Assembly: GCF_024198175.1 (NCBI RefSeq)
Contig: NZ_JAJVKV010000001.1
Location: 434,001-498,000, forward strand
Reading direction: 5' to 3'
Length of the DNA: 64,000 nt
From: Pyxidicoccus xibeiensis
Lineage (GTDB): Bacteria > Myxococcota > Myxococcia > Myxococcales > Myxococcaceae
Positions 35,036 to 43,552 of this stretch are shown here, piece by piece (position 1 is the stretch's first letter; the number at the start of each line of letters is the position of its first letter). A model generated the notes under the pieces. That model was not told the origin of the DNA. It saw only the letters and a list, made by a program, of their open reading frames with translations, and did no database searches. A program made the translations under genes and the position numbers.

Positions 35036-35102
35036 ATCCCCACCTTAAACGAGCCACGACGCAGACGCTTGCATGCCACCGCCGGCCCGGCCGCCCGGAG
35101 CG

Positions 35103-35165
35103 CTTCTTCACACCGGCGTCATGGAACTTCACCCGGGGACTTCATCCGGGGGACTTCACACCGGG
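35103..35165. repeat. short tandem ACTTCA-CCGGG repeats upstream of the M24 peptidase
   Basis: Three units with core ACTTCAYCCGGGG start at 35126, 35139 and 35153 (13-14 bp apart), with a degenerate fourth unit (CTTCACACCGG) at 35106-35116. They lie in the 198-bp divergent gap between the TPR and M24 genes and could be an operator array or simple slippage. Confidence 0.5.
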
Positions 35166-35233
35166 AGCGTCCCTCCCGGGGGCGACCTCGGACAAGATGC
35201 GGCCCTCCTCCCCCCGAAAGGACCCTCCGCCGC

Positions 35234-36607
35234 ATGACGCGCGCCCGGCCCGTACTCCTCTCCGCCCTGCTCACCGCCGTGCCTCTCTGGGCGCCCCTCG
35301 CCAGCGCCGCGGGTGGCGCCGACATCGTCTCCCCGGACGCCTGGCCGCGCATCCGGAAGGAGCGCATCCAGAAGCTGCTGCCCCAGGCCATGGCCCGCGC
35401 CAACGTGGACGCCTGGGTGCTCATCTGCCGTGAGAACGACAACGACCCGCTGGCCGTCCACGTCGGCTGTGAGAACGCGGGAGGGACCGCCGCCTTCCTC
35501 TTCCTCAAGCAGGGCGAGTCGGTGCGCGCCCTCGCCCTGTCTCCCGCGGGCGAGGCCACGGCGCTCAAGGACGTGGGCCCGCTGGACGAGGTGGTGCCGC
35601 TGGAGCGCGGCGCGGACCTCTATGCGCAGGTGGCCTCGCGGCTGGCGGCGGCGAAGCCCGCGCGCATCGCGGTGAACTCGTCCGAGCGGGTGACGGTGGC
35701 CGACGGCCTTTCCGCCACGCAGCGCGCCGCGCTGGAGAAGGCGCTGACGCCCGCGCTGCGCAGGAAGCTGGTGTCCTCCGAGGACGTCGTCTCCGAGTGG
35801 CTCTCCGTGAAGCTGCCCGAGGAGGTGGACATCCTCCGCAAGGCCGCCGCGCTGACGTCGCAGCTGGAGGTGGAGGCGTACCGCGCGGTGGTGCCGGGCA
35901 AGACGCGCGACGTGGACGTGGCGCGCTTCCTCAAGCGGCGCATGGCGGAGCTGGGCGTGGGCGACGCCTGGGCGCCGGACCAGAACCCCAACGTGCAGAG
36001 CGGCCCCACTCGGGGCCACTCGCACGCCACCGAGCGCGTGATTCAACCCGGAGACTTCATCCAGACGGACTTCGGCATCCGCGTGGGCGGCATGTGGGTG
36101 ACGGACATCCAGCGCTTCGCCTACGTGCTGGCCCCGGGCCAGACGCAGCCGCCGAAGGAGGCGCTGGAGAAGTGGGAGAAGGGCAAGAAGGGCAGCCGGA
36201 TTGCGCTGGCGGCCCTGAAGCCGGGCGCGCGCGGCTGGGACGTGGACAAGGCGCAGCGCGACTGGATGCGCGAGGCGGGCTCCGAGCCCGTCATGTGGGG
36301 CACCGGCCACCCCGTGGGCTACTGGGCGCACGACGTGGGCCCGGCGCTGTCCGGCGCCCAGAAGGGCGAGCCCGCCAAGGGCCAGTCCGCACGACTGGTC
36401 CGCCCCGGGCAGGTGTTCGCCTTCGACGGCTTCTTCGCCTGGCAGGACGGCGGGCCTGACTTGCTCCGCCTCGTCTCGGTGGAGGAGATGGCGGTGGTGA
36501 CGGAGACGGGTGCGGAATACCTCATCCCACCGCAGGAGGACCTGGTGCTCATCCCCTCGCCCGCTCCCACGGGCACGGGGCAGTCGCGACCCGCTGCGCC
36601 GAGGTAA
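35234..36607 (+). CDS. secreted M24-family (Xaa-Pro peptidase-like) protein
   Basis: A 457-residue protein with a signal peptide (LLSALLTAVPLWAPLASAAG), a creatinase-like N-domain and an M24 pita-bread domain. Metal ligands can be followed: two Asp in QTDFGIRVGGMWVTDIQRF, His in GTGHPVGYWAHD, and Glu in SVEEMAVVTETG. At the place of the first conserved Glu (usually VEPG) this protein has FDGF, an Asp, which is unusual for a dinuclear site. It may still be a metallopeptidase acting outside the cytoplasm, or have altered activity. ATG 35234 directly precedes the signal peptide. Confidence 0.85.
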   Translation: MTRARPVLLSALLTAVPLWAPLASAAGGADIVSPDAWPRIRKERIQKLLPQAMARANVDAWVLICRENDNDPLAVHVGCENAGGTAAFLFLKQGESVRALALSPAGEATALKDVGPLDEVVPLERGADLYAQVASRLAAAKPARIAVNSSERVTVADGLSATQRAALEKALTPALRRKLVSSEDVVSEWLSVKLPEEVDILRKAAALTSQLEVEAYRAVVPGKTRDVDVARFLKRRMAELGVGDAWAPDQNPNVQSGPTRGHSHATERVIQPGDFIQTDFGIRVGGMWVTDIQRFAYVLAPGQTQPPKEALEKWEKGKKGSRIALAALKPGARGWDVDKAQRDWMREAGSEPVMWGTGHPVGYWAHDVGPALSGAQKGEPAKGQSARLVRPGQVFAFDGFFAWQDGGPDLLRLVSVEEMAVVTETGAEYLIPPQEDLVLIPSPAPTGTGQSRPAAPR

Positions 36608-36678
36608 GCGCAGCCCACCCATCGGCGGCAAGAGGGGGGCTCGGCTAGGATGGCCGGGCTTCCCTGGAGAGCCCCGCG

Positions 36679-37047
36679 ATGAAGACCGTGCTGGTGATTG
36701 ACGATGACCTCTTCGTGCTCGCGGTGGTGAGGGACATCCTCCAGAAGGCGGGCTACGCGGTGGTGACGGTGCAGACGCCGGCCGATGCGTTCAACATGAA
36801 CGTGTCCGACGTCTCCGCCATCCTCTGCGACTACAACATGCCGGGCATGACGGGCGCCGACGTGCTGACGGCGATGCGCGAGCTGCAGCACTGTCAGGTG
36901 CCCTTCGTCTTCCTCACCGGGCACGAGCAGCTGGACGACATCCTCCCCGTCGCCATCCGCTACGGCGCGGAGCTGCTGCCCAAGCCCATCCAAGCCGAGG
37001 AGCTGGTGCACGTGCTCGCGAAGCAGCTCTCCTCGACGGCGGCCTGA
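36679..37047 (+). CDS. CheY-like single-domain response regulator
   Basis: A 122-residue receiver domain with no output domain. The acidic pocket is DDD at residues 8-10, the phospho-acceptor Asp is in ILCDYNMPGMTG (near residue 52), followed by the conserved Thr in VFLTGHE and Lys in LLPKPI. It would receive phosphate from a histidine kinase not in this window. The next gene starts 6 bp after its stop. Confidence 0.93.
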   Translation: MKTVLVIDDDLFVLAVVRDILQKAGYAVVTVQTPADAFNMNVSDVSAILCDYNMPGMTGADVLTAMRELQHCQVPFVFLTGHEQLDDILPVAIRYGAELLPKPIQAEELVHVLAKQLSSTAA

Positions 37048-37052
37048 GCGGC

Positions 37053-37817
37053 GTGCCGCTCAAGGTCCTCACGTTCAACATCGCGCATGGCGCGCCGTAC
37101 CTCGTGCCCATGCCCTTCCTGCGCCCACGGGCGGCCCTGCGGCGGACCCTGGATGGCATCGCCGCGCTGCTCGCCCAGGAGGCGGCGGACGTGGTGGCGC
37201 TGCAGGAGGTGGACCGGAAGTGTTTCTTCAGCGGCGGCGTGGACCAGGTGGCCCACATCGCGGCCGCGGCGGGCTATGCACACGTGCTGCACGGTGAGCA
37301 CCTGCGAGTGCCTGGACTCTTCGCACAGGGCACGGCGCTGCTGTCGCGCGTTCCGCTGCACGAGCCCGAGGTCGTCTTCTTCCAGGCAGACCGCGCGGTG
37401 GACAAGGGCTTCGTCGCCGCCGCCATCCATTGGAAGGGGCATGTCGTCGACGTGGTGTCCGTCCACCTGGACCCGTTCTCCCAGCCGCGCCGGCTGCGGC
37501 AGGTGCAGCGGCTGGCCGAGGCCCTGGAGCGGCGGCACCGGCAGGGCCGGCTCCTGGTGGTGATGGGCGACTTCAACTCCAGTGAGGGCAATCCCGGCAA
37601 GACGGTGGAGCGGCTGTGCGCGTCGGTCCGGCTCCACCTTCATGAGCCCGGGGGCGGTGAGCCGACGTACACCACCACATGGCCCCGTCAGCGGCTGGAC
37701 TGGATTCTGGTGTCCCCGGAGCTTCGCTACGTGCGCCATGCACGGGTGCCCACCGTGCTCTCGGACCACTTCCCCGTCATGGCGGAGCTGGACCTGGTGG
37801 GCGCTTCCCAGGGGTGA
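37053..37817 (+). CDS. endonuclease/exonuclease/phosphatase (EEP) family protein
   Basis: A 254-residue metal-dependent phosphoesterase. The EEP motifs are all present in order: LTFNIAHG, VVALQEVDRK (metal Glu), VVMGDFNSSEG (Asp-x-Asn), LDWILVS and VLSDHFPVMAEL (catalytic His). Members act on DNA ends, phospholipids or nucleotides; the substrate here is unknown, and no signal peptide is visible. GTG 37053 starts directly before the first motif, six bases after the response regulator stop. Confidence 0.88.
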   Translation: MPLKVLTFNIAHGAPYLVPMPFLRPRAALRRTLDGIAALLAQEAADVVALQEVDRKCFFSGGVDQVAHIAAAAGYAHVLHGEHLRVPGLFAQGTALLSRVPLHEPEVVFFQADRAVDKGFVAAAIHWKGHVVDVVSVHLDPFSQPRRLRQVQRLAEALERRHRQGRLLVVMGDFNSSEGNPGKTVERLCASVRLHLHEPGGGEPTYTTTWPRQRLDWILVSPELRYVRHARVPTVLSDHFPVMAELDLVGASQG

Positions 37818-37835
37818 GTGTTCGGCCTTTGCGAC

Positions 37836-39101
37836 TCAGTCGGACTCGGAGATGGACTTGGGGCGGCGTGCCACCAGTTGGCGCAGCACCTCGTGGAAGC
37901 CTGGTGGACGGAGCCGGTCCTCTTCCAGGTGCCGCGTCCTCTCGGGAGTCGTGAAGAGGTAGCAGTACTCCCCCTTGGGGAGCCGGCCCGTGCGGCAGGC
38001 CTCCGCCAACACCCGGGCACGGGCTCGCAGGTAGACGAGCGCCGTGCGCACCACGCCCTCGTCCGAGGCGTCTGCGCGCGTCCAGGGCTCGGGGTCCACG
38101 TCGTCCAGCACCGCCAGGCGCTCCAGCCAGTGGAGCCACTGTTGCGCCGCATCCGCGTGCCCGTCTTCCCGCAGGCGCTGGTACCAATAGACTGGCAGGT
38201 ACCTCGGGCTGCAGCCTCGGCCGAGGCCCGTGGTGTAGCTCGTGCGGACGGGCTGCTCTTCCTTCCAGAAGGGCGTCGCCACCGCGCCCACCAGCAGGTC
38301 CACGCCGAGCGGCGGCGGTACCGTCCTGGCGAGCAGCTCCTGCATGCGAGCCCGGAAGTGTGCCGGGGCAGGCACGAACGTGCGGGCCTCGCGGGGTGGC
38401 AGCGGAACGAGGTGGGCCTGGCTCCGCTCCGCTTCCAGCCTCGCGAAGTAGGCGTCTCGCGTCTCTCCCGTCGCTATCGGCGGAAGGGGCGCCAGCGCCA
38501 GCGTCCCCGGGGCGTGCCTCCAGAACTGCTTGCCGCTCGGCGGCATCAAGGCCGGGAGCGGCAGGGCCAACTCCAGGGACGGCAGCAGTCGCGCTTCGAG
38601 CAGGCCGGGGTCCTGGGAGACGAAGTACACCGTGTCGTCGTCGATGGCCCACCGGTCCTCGAGCACCGCGAGCGTGAGGGCCTGGGAAGGAGGCTCCAGC
38701 CGCATCGCGAGGGTCCGGTGCTTCTCGCGGTAGATGACCACCAGCGTGCCGCCGTACCAGCGCATGAAGCGCACGTCGCAGCCGAAGTACGGGTTGTAGG
38801 TCGGGACCTCCACCCTGCCGCGATGCTGCCCGCCCCAGGCGAAGTGGAGGTCGATGCTCACCGGCACGTAGCCGCCCTGGGGCTCGCCGGTGAGCTGCTC
38901 GACCCAGGCCACGCGCCCGGCCGCCGCATCCACCGCGCCGCCGAGCACCTCGCGGCTCGTGCCCGCGGGCAGCCGCCTCATCGTCCCGAGGTGGATGGCG
39001 TCCGCGCGGGCGCCCTCGACCTCCTCGTAGGGTGTTTCGCCGCCGAGCGCCCGGCCGATGACCGCGAGCAGCTCTTCGTGCGCTCTCGTACCGTCCGTCA
39101 T
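37836..39101 (-). CDS. hypothetical protein
   Basis: A 421-residue cytosolic protein that I do not recognise. It has alpha/beta composition, with many aromatic residues in the middle (FMRWYGGTLVVIYREKHRT) and no transmembrane segment or clear catalytic motif. Codon use is that of a normal high-GC gene. It converges with the EEP gene (18 bp gap), and the dyad cluster B lies upstream of its start. Confidence 0.75.
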   Translation of the reverse strand: MTDGTRAHEELLAVIGRALGGETPYEEVEGARADAIHLGTMRRLPAGTSREVLGGAVDAAAGRVAWVEQLTGEPQGGYVPVSIDLHFAWGGQHRGRVEVPTYNPYFGCDVRFMRWYGGTLVVIYREKHRTLAMRLEPPSQALTLAVLEDRWAIDDDTVYFVSQDPGLLEARLLPSLELALPLPALMPPSGKQFWRHAPGTLALAPLPPIATGETRDAYFARLEAERSQAHLVPLPPREARTFVPAPAHFRARMQELLARTVPPPLGVDLLVGAVATPFWKEEQPVRTSYTTGLGRGCSPRYLPVYWYQRLREDGHADAAQQWLHWLERLAVLDDVDPEPWTRADASDEGVVRTALVYLRARARVLAEACRTGRLPKGEYCYLFTTPERTRHLEEDRLRPPGFHEVLRQLVARRPKSISESD

Positions 39102-39213
39102 CTCCGGCCTCGCCCTCGCGTCAACGTGCTTCGTGCGGTCGAGGGAGGATACCCGTTCGCCCGGGGCGGCTCACCGGGGAGCATCCGCTTCGCGCGTCGC
39201 GGTCGGCGCTCAG

Positions 39214-39344
39214 CCGGAAGGAACCGTCATTCCACGTGCATCGCGCGCGTCACCGCCGGGCCGGCTCCTGGCTGGAATGAACCTTCATTCCACGCGCATC
39301 GCACGCGCCTCGCCGGGCCGGCTCCTGGCCGGAATGAACGTTCC
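39214..39344 (-). repeat. dyad repeat cluster B (three copies, minus orientation)
   Basis: Three copies at 39214-39236, 39270-39294 and 39329-39344, about 57 bp apart; read on the minus strand they give GTGGAATGA...TTCCTTCCGG or variants. The last one lacks part of an arm. The flanks (GCGCGCGTCACCGCCGGGCC and similar) repeat too. The cluster sits 41 bases past the 3' end of the thioesterase gene on the minus strand, so again sense to the preceding gene. The remaining ~110 bp of this 284-bp gap hold no recognisable element. Confidence 0.8.
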
Positions 39345-39385
39345 GCCTCCGGGCCCTGCCCTGCGAGACGCACCCGTGCCCGGGC

Positions 39386-40189
39386 TCAGCCCAGCAGCGC
39401 GATGAGCTGGCGGCACTGTGCCAGCAGCTCGCCTCCCTCCGTCCACAGCTGCTGGGAGTCCTCCGAGTAGCCGTTGGCGGCCAGGCGCGAGCGCCCCGTG
39501 CGCAGGTAGTACGCATCCGCGCTCAGGCCCGGACGTGACAGCGGCTGGAAGAAGTCCACCGTGAAGTCCACGCTCGCCGCCGCCTGGAAGCCGTCCACGC
39601 GCGACAGCACCGCTGGCGGGTACGCATCCATCAGCCCCACGCACAGCGGCGCGTCCAGCACCAGCGGGTCCTTCGGGCGAATCCAGCCTCCCGTCTCCGC
39701 CACCGACGACCCGGAGTATGGCGCCGAGCCGATGCAGAAGCGGTACTCGAAGAAGCTGCAGAAGGTCGGCATGGGCACGTCGTCCGGAACCACGGGCACC
39801 TCGTGCGGAGGCGGCACCTTCGGACGCGGCATGTCGAAGTACTCCAGCGTTCCTCCGCGCGAGGCGCCGAAGGTGGCACTGGCCACGCACACCACGCCCG
39901 CGGCGTTCTCCACCCGCACCGTGGCGTGGGTGACATGCTTCCCGGCGCGCTCGATGCGCGTCAGCACCTCCGCCTCACCTTCCACCGCCGGCGAGCAGAA
40001 GTGCGCGGTGAGGGAGCGCACCGGCCGCCGCGCGTCTCCCAGGTAGTGCTCCAGCGCTCGCAGGGCCGCCCCCGCCACCACGCCTCCGAACGCGCCCCTC
40101 CCCTGATACCAGGGCGTCGTGAAGCGGACGCGATAGCGACCGGGGGAGAGGAGCTCGGGCGTGGTGGCGGCAAGGAAGGCGGCGGTCAT
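39386..40189 (-). CDS. acyl-CoA thioesterase-like (double hotdog) protein
   Basis: A 267-residue protein with two hotdog repeats of the TesB/4HBT_3 kind: GRGAFGGVVAGAALRALEHY starts the first and SVDFTVDFFQPLS is in the second; the strand RSLTAHFCSPAVEGEAEVLT is the typical central sheet of this family. It probably hydrolyses acyl-CoA, with chain length unknown. ATG 40189 is used; the frame to 40288 adds an unconserved basic stretch. A 200-bp gap separates it from the next gene upstream. Confidence 0.82.
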   Translation of the reverse strand: MTAAFLAATTPELLSPGRYRVRFTTPWYQGRGAFGGVVAGAALRALEHYLGDARRPVRSLTAHFCSPAVEGEAEVLTRIERAGKHVTHATVRVENAAGVVCVASATFGASRGGTLEYFDMPRPKVPPPHEVPVVPDDVPMPTFCSFFEYRFCIGSAPYSGSSVAETGGWIRPKDPLVLDAPLCVGLMDAYPPAVLSRVDGFQAAASVDFTVDFFQPLSRPGLSADAYYLRTGRSRLAANGYSEDSQQLWTEGGELLAQCRQLIALLG

Positions 40190-40389
40190 GTCGCGCCGCA
40201 CCGTATCAAGCCGGTGCCCCGTGGGCTCCCTCGCTTCACGCGCACCGGGCGTGCGTCGTGCGCGTTGGCTGCACGGTGGCGGAAGCATTGCTTCAGGAGC
40301 TGTGCGCTGCCATCAGCTCCGCCAGCAAGAGGGCTGCCCTGGTGGAGAGCACCCGGTTGCGGTCCATGCCGTGACGGTGAGCGCCACCT

Positions 40390-41343
40390 TCAGCGAGCCG
40401 CCGCGGGCTCCGTGGGCAACCCGACCGCGGAGAGCGCCACCTCATACAAGTCTCCGTGCCCGTTGCCCGGCGAGCGCAGCCGCGCCTCGAACTCGGCCGT
40501 CGTGTACGGCTTCGCGGGGGGCTCCATCTGGAAGGGAGGCCGTGACGCGTACACCAGCACGCCCCGGGCCGGCACCACCACCGGGGTCAGCACGTCTCCC
40601 CCGTTGACGGCGGGCCCCAGGTTGCGGGGCGGGCTCCAGCCACCGTCCTGGCGGAACGACACCCACAGGTCGAACTGGCCCAGGCTGCCGGGCCGCGCAT
40701 CCGAGGTGAACAGCAGGTAGCGCTCGTCCGCGGAGACGTACTGATTGCCCGCACCGTGCTCCGGGTCGTTGATGAGCGCCGGCAGCTTCTCCCCCGGCCC
40801 ATACCGCCCATCCTTCCAGGGGTAGCGGTGGAGGTTACGCTTGCCCCGGGGCTCCACCTGGATGCGCGTGACGTAGAGCGTGCCGTCGGCGGTGACGGAC
40901 GTGTTCAGCTCCGTTTCCTCCGTGTTCACCTCCGGCACGAGGCGCGCCGCGCTCCACCCGGCGCCCTCGCGCTCCACCATCCAGATGTCGAAGTCCTTGC
41001 GCACCGGCTCGCCTTCCTTGCGCGGCCGGTTGGAGGCGAAGAAGAGGCGCCGCCCGTCCGGAGACAGCGACGGGTCGATGTCCCGCCAGCGCCCCGCGAA
41101 GGGCGCCACCTCCGGCTTCGTCCACCGCCCGCCCCGGAAGTGGCTCACCATGATGAGCTGGAAGGTGAAGCGCGTGGGGTCCGCGCGGTTGAAGTACACG
41201 GTGTTGCCATCCGGCGTGAAGGCCGCGCCGAACTCCTCGTGGCCGCTGGACACGACGTCGGGAGCGAAGACACGCGGCGTCTGGGGCGCGGCCGGCGCGG
41301 CGGACAGCGAGACGAGCAACGCGAGCGATGCGACGGTGGACAT
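40390..41343 (-). CDS. exported WD40-like (PD40/TolB-type) beta-propeller protein
   Basis: A 317-residue protein with signal peptide (VASLALLVSLSAAPAAPQ). Repeated blades carry the TolB-like pattern: FTPDGNTVYFNR, LSPDGRRLFFASNRP, VSADERYLLFTSDARPG. These PD40 repeats form a beta-propeller that binds proteins or ligands in the periplasm or outside the cell. No lipobox. Function beyond binding is unknown. Confidence 0.85.
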   Translation of the reverse strand: MSTVASLALLVSLSAAPAAPQTPRVFAPDVVSSGHEEFGAAFTPDGNTVYFNRADPTRFTFQLIMVSHFRGGRWTKPEVAPFAGRWRDIDPSLSPDGRRLFFASNRPRKEGEPVRKDFDIWMVEREGAGWSAARLVPEVNTEETELNTSVTADGTLYVTRIQVEPRGKRNLHRYPWKDGRYGPGEKLPALINDPEHGAGNQYVSADERYLLFTSDARPGSLGQFDLWVSFRQDGGWSPPRNLGPAVNGGDVLTPVVVPARGVLVYASRPPFQMEPPAKPYTTAEFEARLRSPGNGHGDLYEVALSAVGLPTEPAAAR

Positions 41344-41412
41344 GACTCTCCCGTCCCGCGCCCTCCAGTGGAGGCAGCGGGGAGTGTGTAGAGGCTTCAG
41401 GGGTTCAGGACT

Positions 41413-41946
41413 TCAGGCCCGGCGCAGCACCAGCCCCGGCGTGGACGCGAGGGCCAGGCCCGTCATCACTCCGATGACGCCGGACATGCCATAGAGGAGG
41501 CACGTCAGCGCGCCGCACAGCGAGGCCAGCGCCCCGGCCGCGAACACGAAGCGCATGCGCTCCTCCTTCAGCTTCACCGCCGCGCGGGTGATGAGGACGC
41601 CGGCCAGCATGCCGCCTCCCACGCAGGCCCAGAGGCAGAAGGCCCGACAGCCCGAGGCGCACACGTGCCCGGTGGCAATCACCACCGGCGGCACCAGCAG
41701 TGGCATCACCCCGCCCAGCACACCCGGCACCACCGCTCGCCCCAGCACGCCGCCCCACCAGCCATAGCCCACCAGCAGTGCGGTGAAGAGCGTGCCCACC
41801 ACCAGCGTCCCCACGCTCACGCGCGAGCTCAGCATCACCGCGCACAGCATCAGCACCACGCCGTAGCCACCCAGCGGCAGCGCGCGCACCAGCCGGCCCT
41901 TCTCGTAGGCCCACCTGGCACGGCGGGCGAGCTCACTCGACTCCAT
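41413..41946 (-). CDS. Cys-rich multi-pass membrane protein coupled to an ECF sigma factor
   Basis: A 177-residue inner-membrane protein with about five to six hydrophobic segments. Between two of them a tight Cys/His cluster occurs: HVCASGCRAFCLWAC (four Cys and one His in 15 residues), a possible metal or redox site. Its ATG lies 14 bp inside the 3' end of the ECF sigma factor gene, so it is translationally coupled; membrane partners of ECF factors are often anti-sigma factors. An N-terminal cytosolic segment of about 20 residues is short for a classical anti-sigma domain, so that role is only suggested. Confidence 0.7.
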   Translation of the reverse strand: MESSELARRARWAYEKGRLVRALPLGGYGVVLMLCAVMLSSRVSVGTLVVGTLFTALLVGYGWWGGVLGRAVVPGVLGGVMPLLVPPVVIATGHVCASGCRAFCLWACVGGGMLAGVLITRAAVKLKEERMRFVFAAGALASLCGALTCLLYGMSGVIGVMTGLALASTPGLVLRRA

Positions 41947-42568
41947 GTCTCGTCCTCCAGGCGGCTCGCAGCCGCGTCATGGCCCGCTCCAACCGCTTGC
42001 GGAAGGTGGCCGGCGGCACCGCCGGACGCTCCACTTCCCCCATGGCCGCGGCCAGCGTGGCCGCGTCCTCCGGCCTCAACTCCTCCAGCACGTCCCGCAG
42101 CGCCGCCGCGAGCTGCGCGCACGCCAGCCGCGCCTCCGGGCCTTCTTCCCTCACGTCCGGCACGCTCTCGTCGGGAGGCGCCTCCTCGCGCCGCCGCTGC
42201 CGCGCCTTGCGCGACGTGCGGCACTCGTACGCCGCCAGGGACAGCACCCAGGGCAGCGCGTCCCGCGAGGCATCGAAGTCCGACGCCCGGGTGAACACCT
42301 TGAGCAGCGCCGACTGCGCGGCATCCTCCGCGTCCTCCCCGTCCGGCAGGAGCCGCGAGCAGAAGCGCAGCACCAGCGGGTGCAGCACGCCGAACGCCGG
42401 AGCAAACGCGCTCCGGTCGCCGTCGGCGAGCCGCGCCATCCACTGCTGGAGTTCCTGCCGTGCCGCGGAGTCCACGTCCGTGCCTGCCTCTTCAGCCTGC
42501 CCCGCCAGCGTCGCCGCCCTGCCCCGCCACCGCAACCCACCCCCACCGCGCGCCGGCCTCCCCCTCAT
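41933..42568 (-). CDS. ECF-type RNA polymerase sigma factor
   Basis: A sigma factor of up to 211 residues with region 2 (FCSRLLPDGEDAEDAAQSALLKVFTRASDFDASR, split by a short helix) and region 4 near the C-terminus (ATFRKRLERAMTRLRAAW). The region 4 helix-turn-helix is weakly conserved. The start is uncertain: ATG 42568 gives a long Arg/Gly-rich head, whereas GTG 42475 would begin the conserved part and has an AGAGG 11 bases upstream. The downstream membrane protein overlaps its 3' end by 14 bp and is the likely partner that controls it. Confidence 0.8.
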   Translation of the reverse strand: MRGRPARGGGGLRWRGRAATLAGQAEEAGTDVDSAARQELQQWMARLADGDRSAFAPAFGVLHPLVLRFCSRLLPDGEDAEDAAQSALLKVFTRASDFDASRDALPWVLSLAAYECRTSRKARQRRREEAPPDESVPDVREEGPEARLACAQLAAALRDVLEELRPEDAATLAAAMGEVERPAVPPATFRKRLERAMTRLRAAWRTRHGVE

Positions 42569-42600
42569 TAGGCGCTCGCGGGGAAAGCGTGACAGTCACC

Positions 42601-43278
42601 TCAGGCGCACAGGCTCCAGTCCACGGCCTCGCGGCCCCGGGCCGTCAGCGCCGCGTTGATGCCGCTGAACGGCCGGCTGCCGAAGAAGCCGTTGCTGGCC
42701 GACAGCGGCGAGGGGTGTGTGCCCTCGATGACCACATGCCGCTTCGCATCGATGAGCTTCTTCTTCTTCTGTGCGTAGCGCCCCCACAGCAGGAACACCA
42801 CCGGCTCCTGCTTCGCGCTCACCGCGCGGATGACCGCGTCCGTGAAGTCCTCCCAGCCGTGCCCCGCATGGCTGTTGGGCTCCGCCTGCCGCACCGTCAG
42901 CACGGCGTTGAGCAGCAGCACGCCCTGCTTCGCCCACGGAATCAGCGAGCCGTCCTTCGGGCGCGGCACCTTCACGTCGCTCTCCAGCTCCTTGAAGATG
43001 TTCACCAGCGAGGGCGGCGGCGTCACCCCGGGCTTCACCGAGAAGGCCAGCCCATGCGCCTGGCCGGGCCCGTGGTACGGGTCCTGCCCCAGCAGCAGCA
43101 CCTTCACGTCCGCATACGGCGTCAGCCGGAACGCCGAGAAGAGGTCCTCCTCCGAGGGGAAGACGGTCGCCGACTTCCGCTCCTTCTCGATGAAGCCCTC
43201 CAGCTCCAGGAACGACGGCGACGCAATCGCAGCGCGCAGCTCCTTCTTCCAGTCCTCGGGCAGCCTGTCCGCCAACAT
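42601..43278 (-). CDS. ung: uracil-DNA glycosylase
   Basis: A 225-residue family 1 UDG that removes uracil from DNA. Motif A GQDPYHG is at 64-70 (catalytic Asp66), and motif B HPSPLSA lies near the C-terminus with the Phe/Ser-rich loop that inserts into the helix. The lengths and order match Ung. The gene ends 32 bp upstream of the ECF sigma gene on the same strand. ATG 43278 has no competing start nearby. Confidence 0.96.
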   Translation of the reverse strand: MLADRLPEDWKKELRAAIASPSFLELEGFIEKERKSATVFPSEEDLFSAFRLTPYADVKVLLLGQDPYHGPGQAHGLAFSVKPGVTPPPSLVNIFKELESDVKVPRPKDGSLIPWAKQGVLLLNAVLTVRQAEPNSHAGHGWEDFTDAVIRAVSAKQEPVVFLLWGRYAQKKKKLIDAKRHVVIEGTHPSPLSASNGFFGSRPFSGINAALTARGREAVDWSLCA

Positions 43279-43552
43279 GGTTCCCTCCCTCGCGTCCTAT
43301 CCACCGGCGGGGGCATTGAAGCACCTACCCGCCGCGTAGGCCCACTGCTTTCCGCCGGGACTCCCCACCGGGGCAACGGGCCGGTTCGATAGGGGAAGTA
43401 TCGCCTCCCCCTCTGACATGGCGGGGCGGTTTCGAGGGACCTTTTCCGGCCTCCCTGGCGGGTTGCATCGCACACGGCTTCAGGGGGAGCGAGCGGGCAG
43501 GCGGGGTGGGTTCTTGGGGTGGGGCGCCGGGCGCGCTAGCCTTGGCCCCGCC

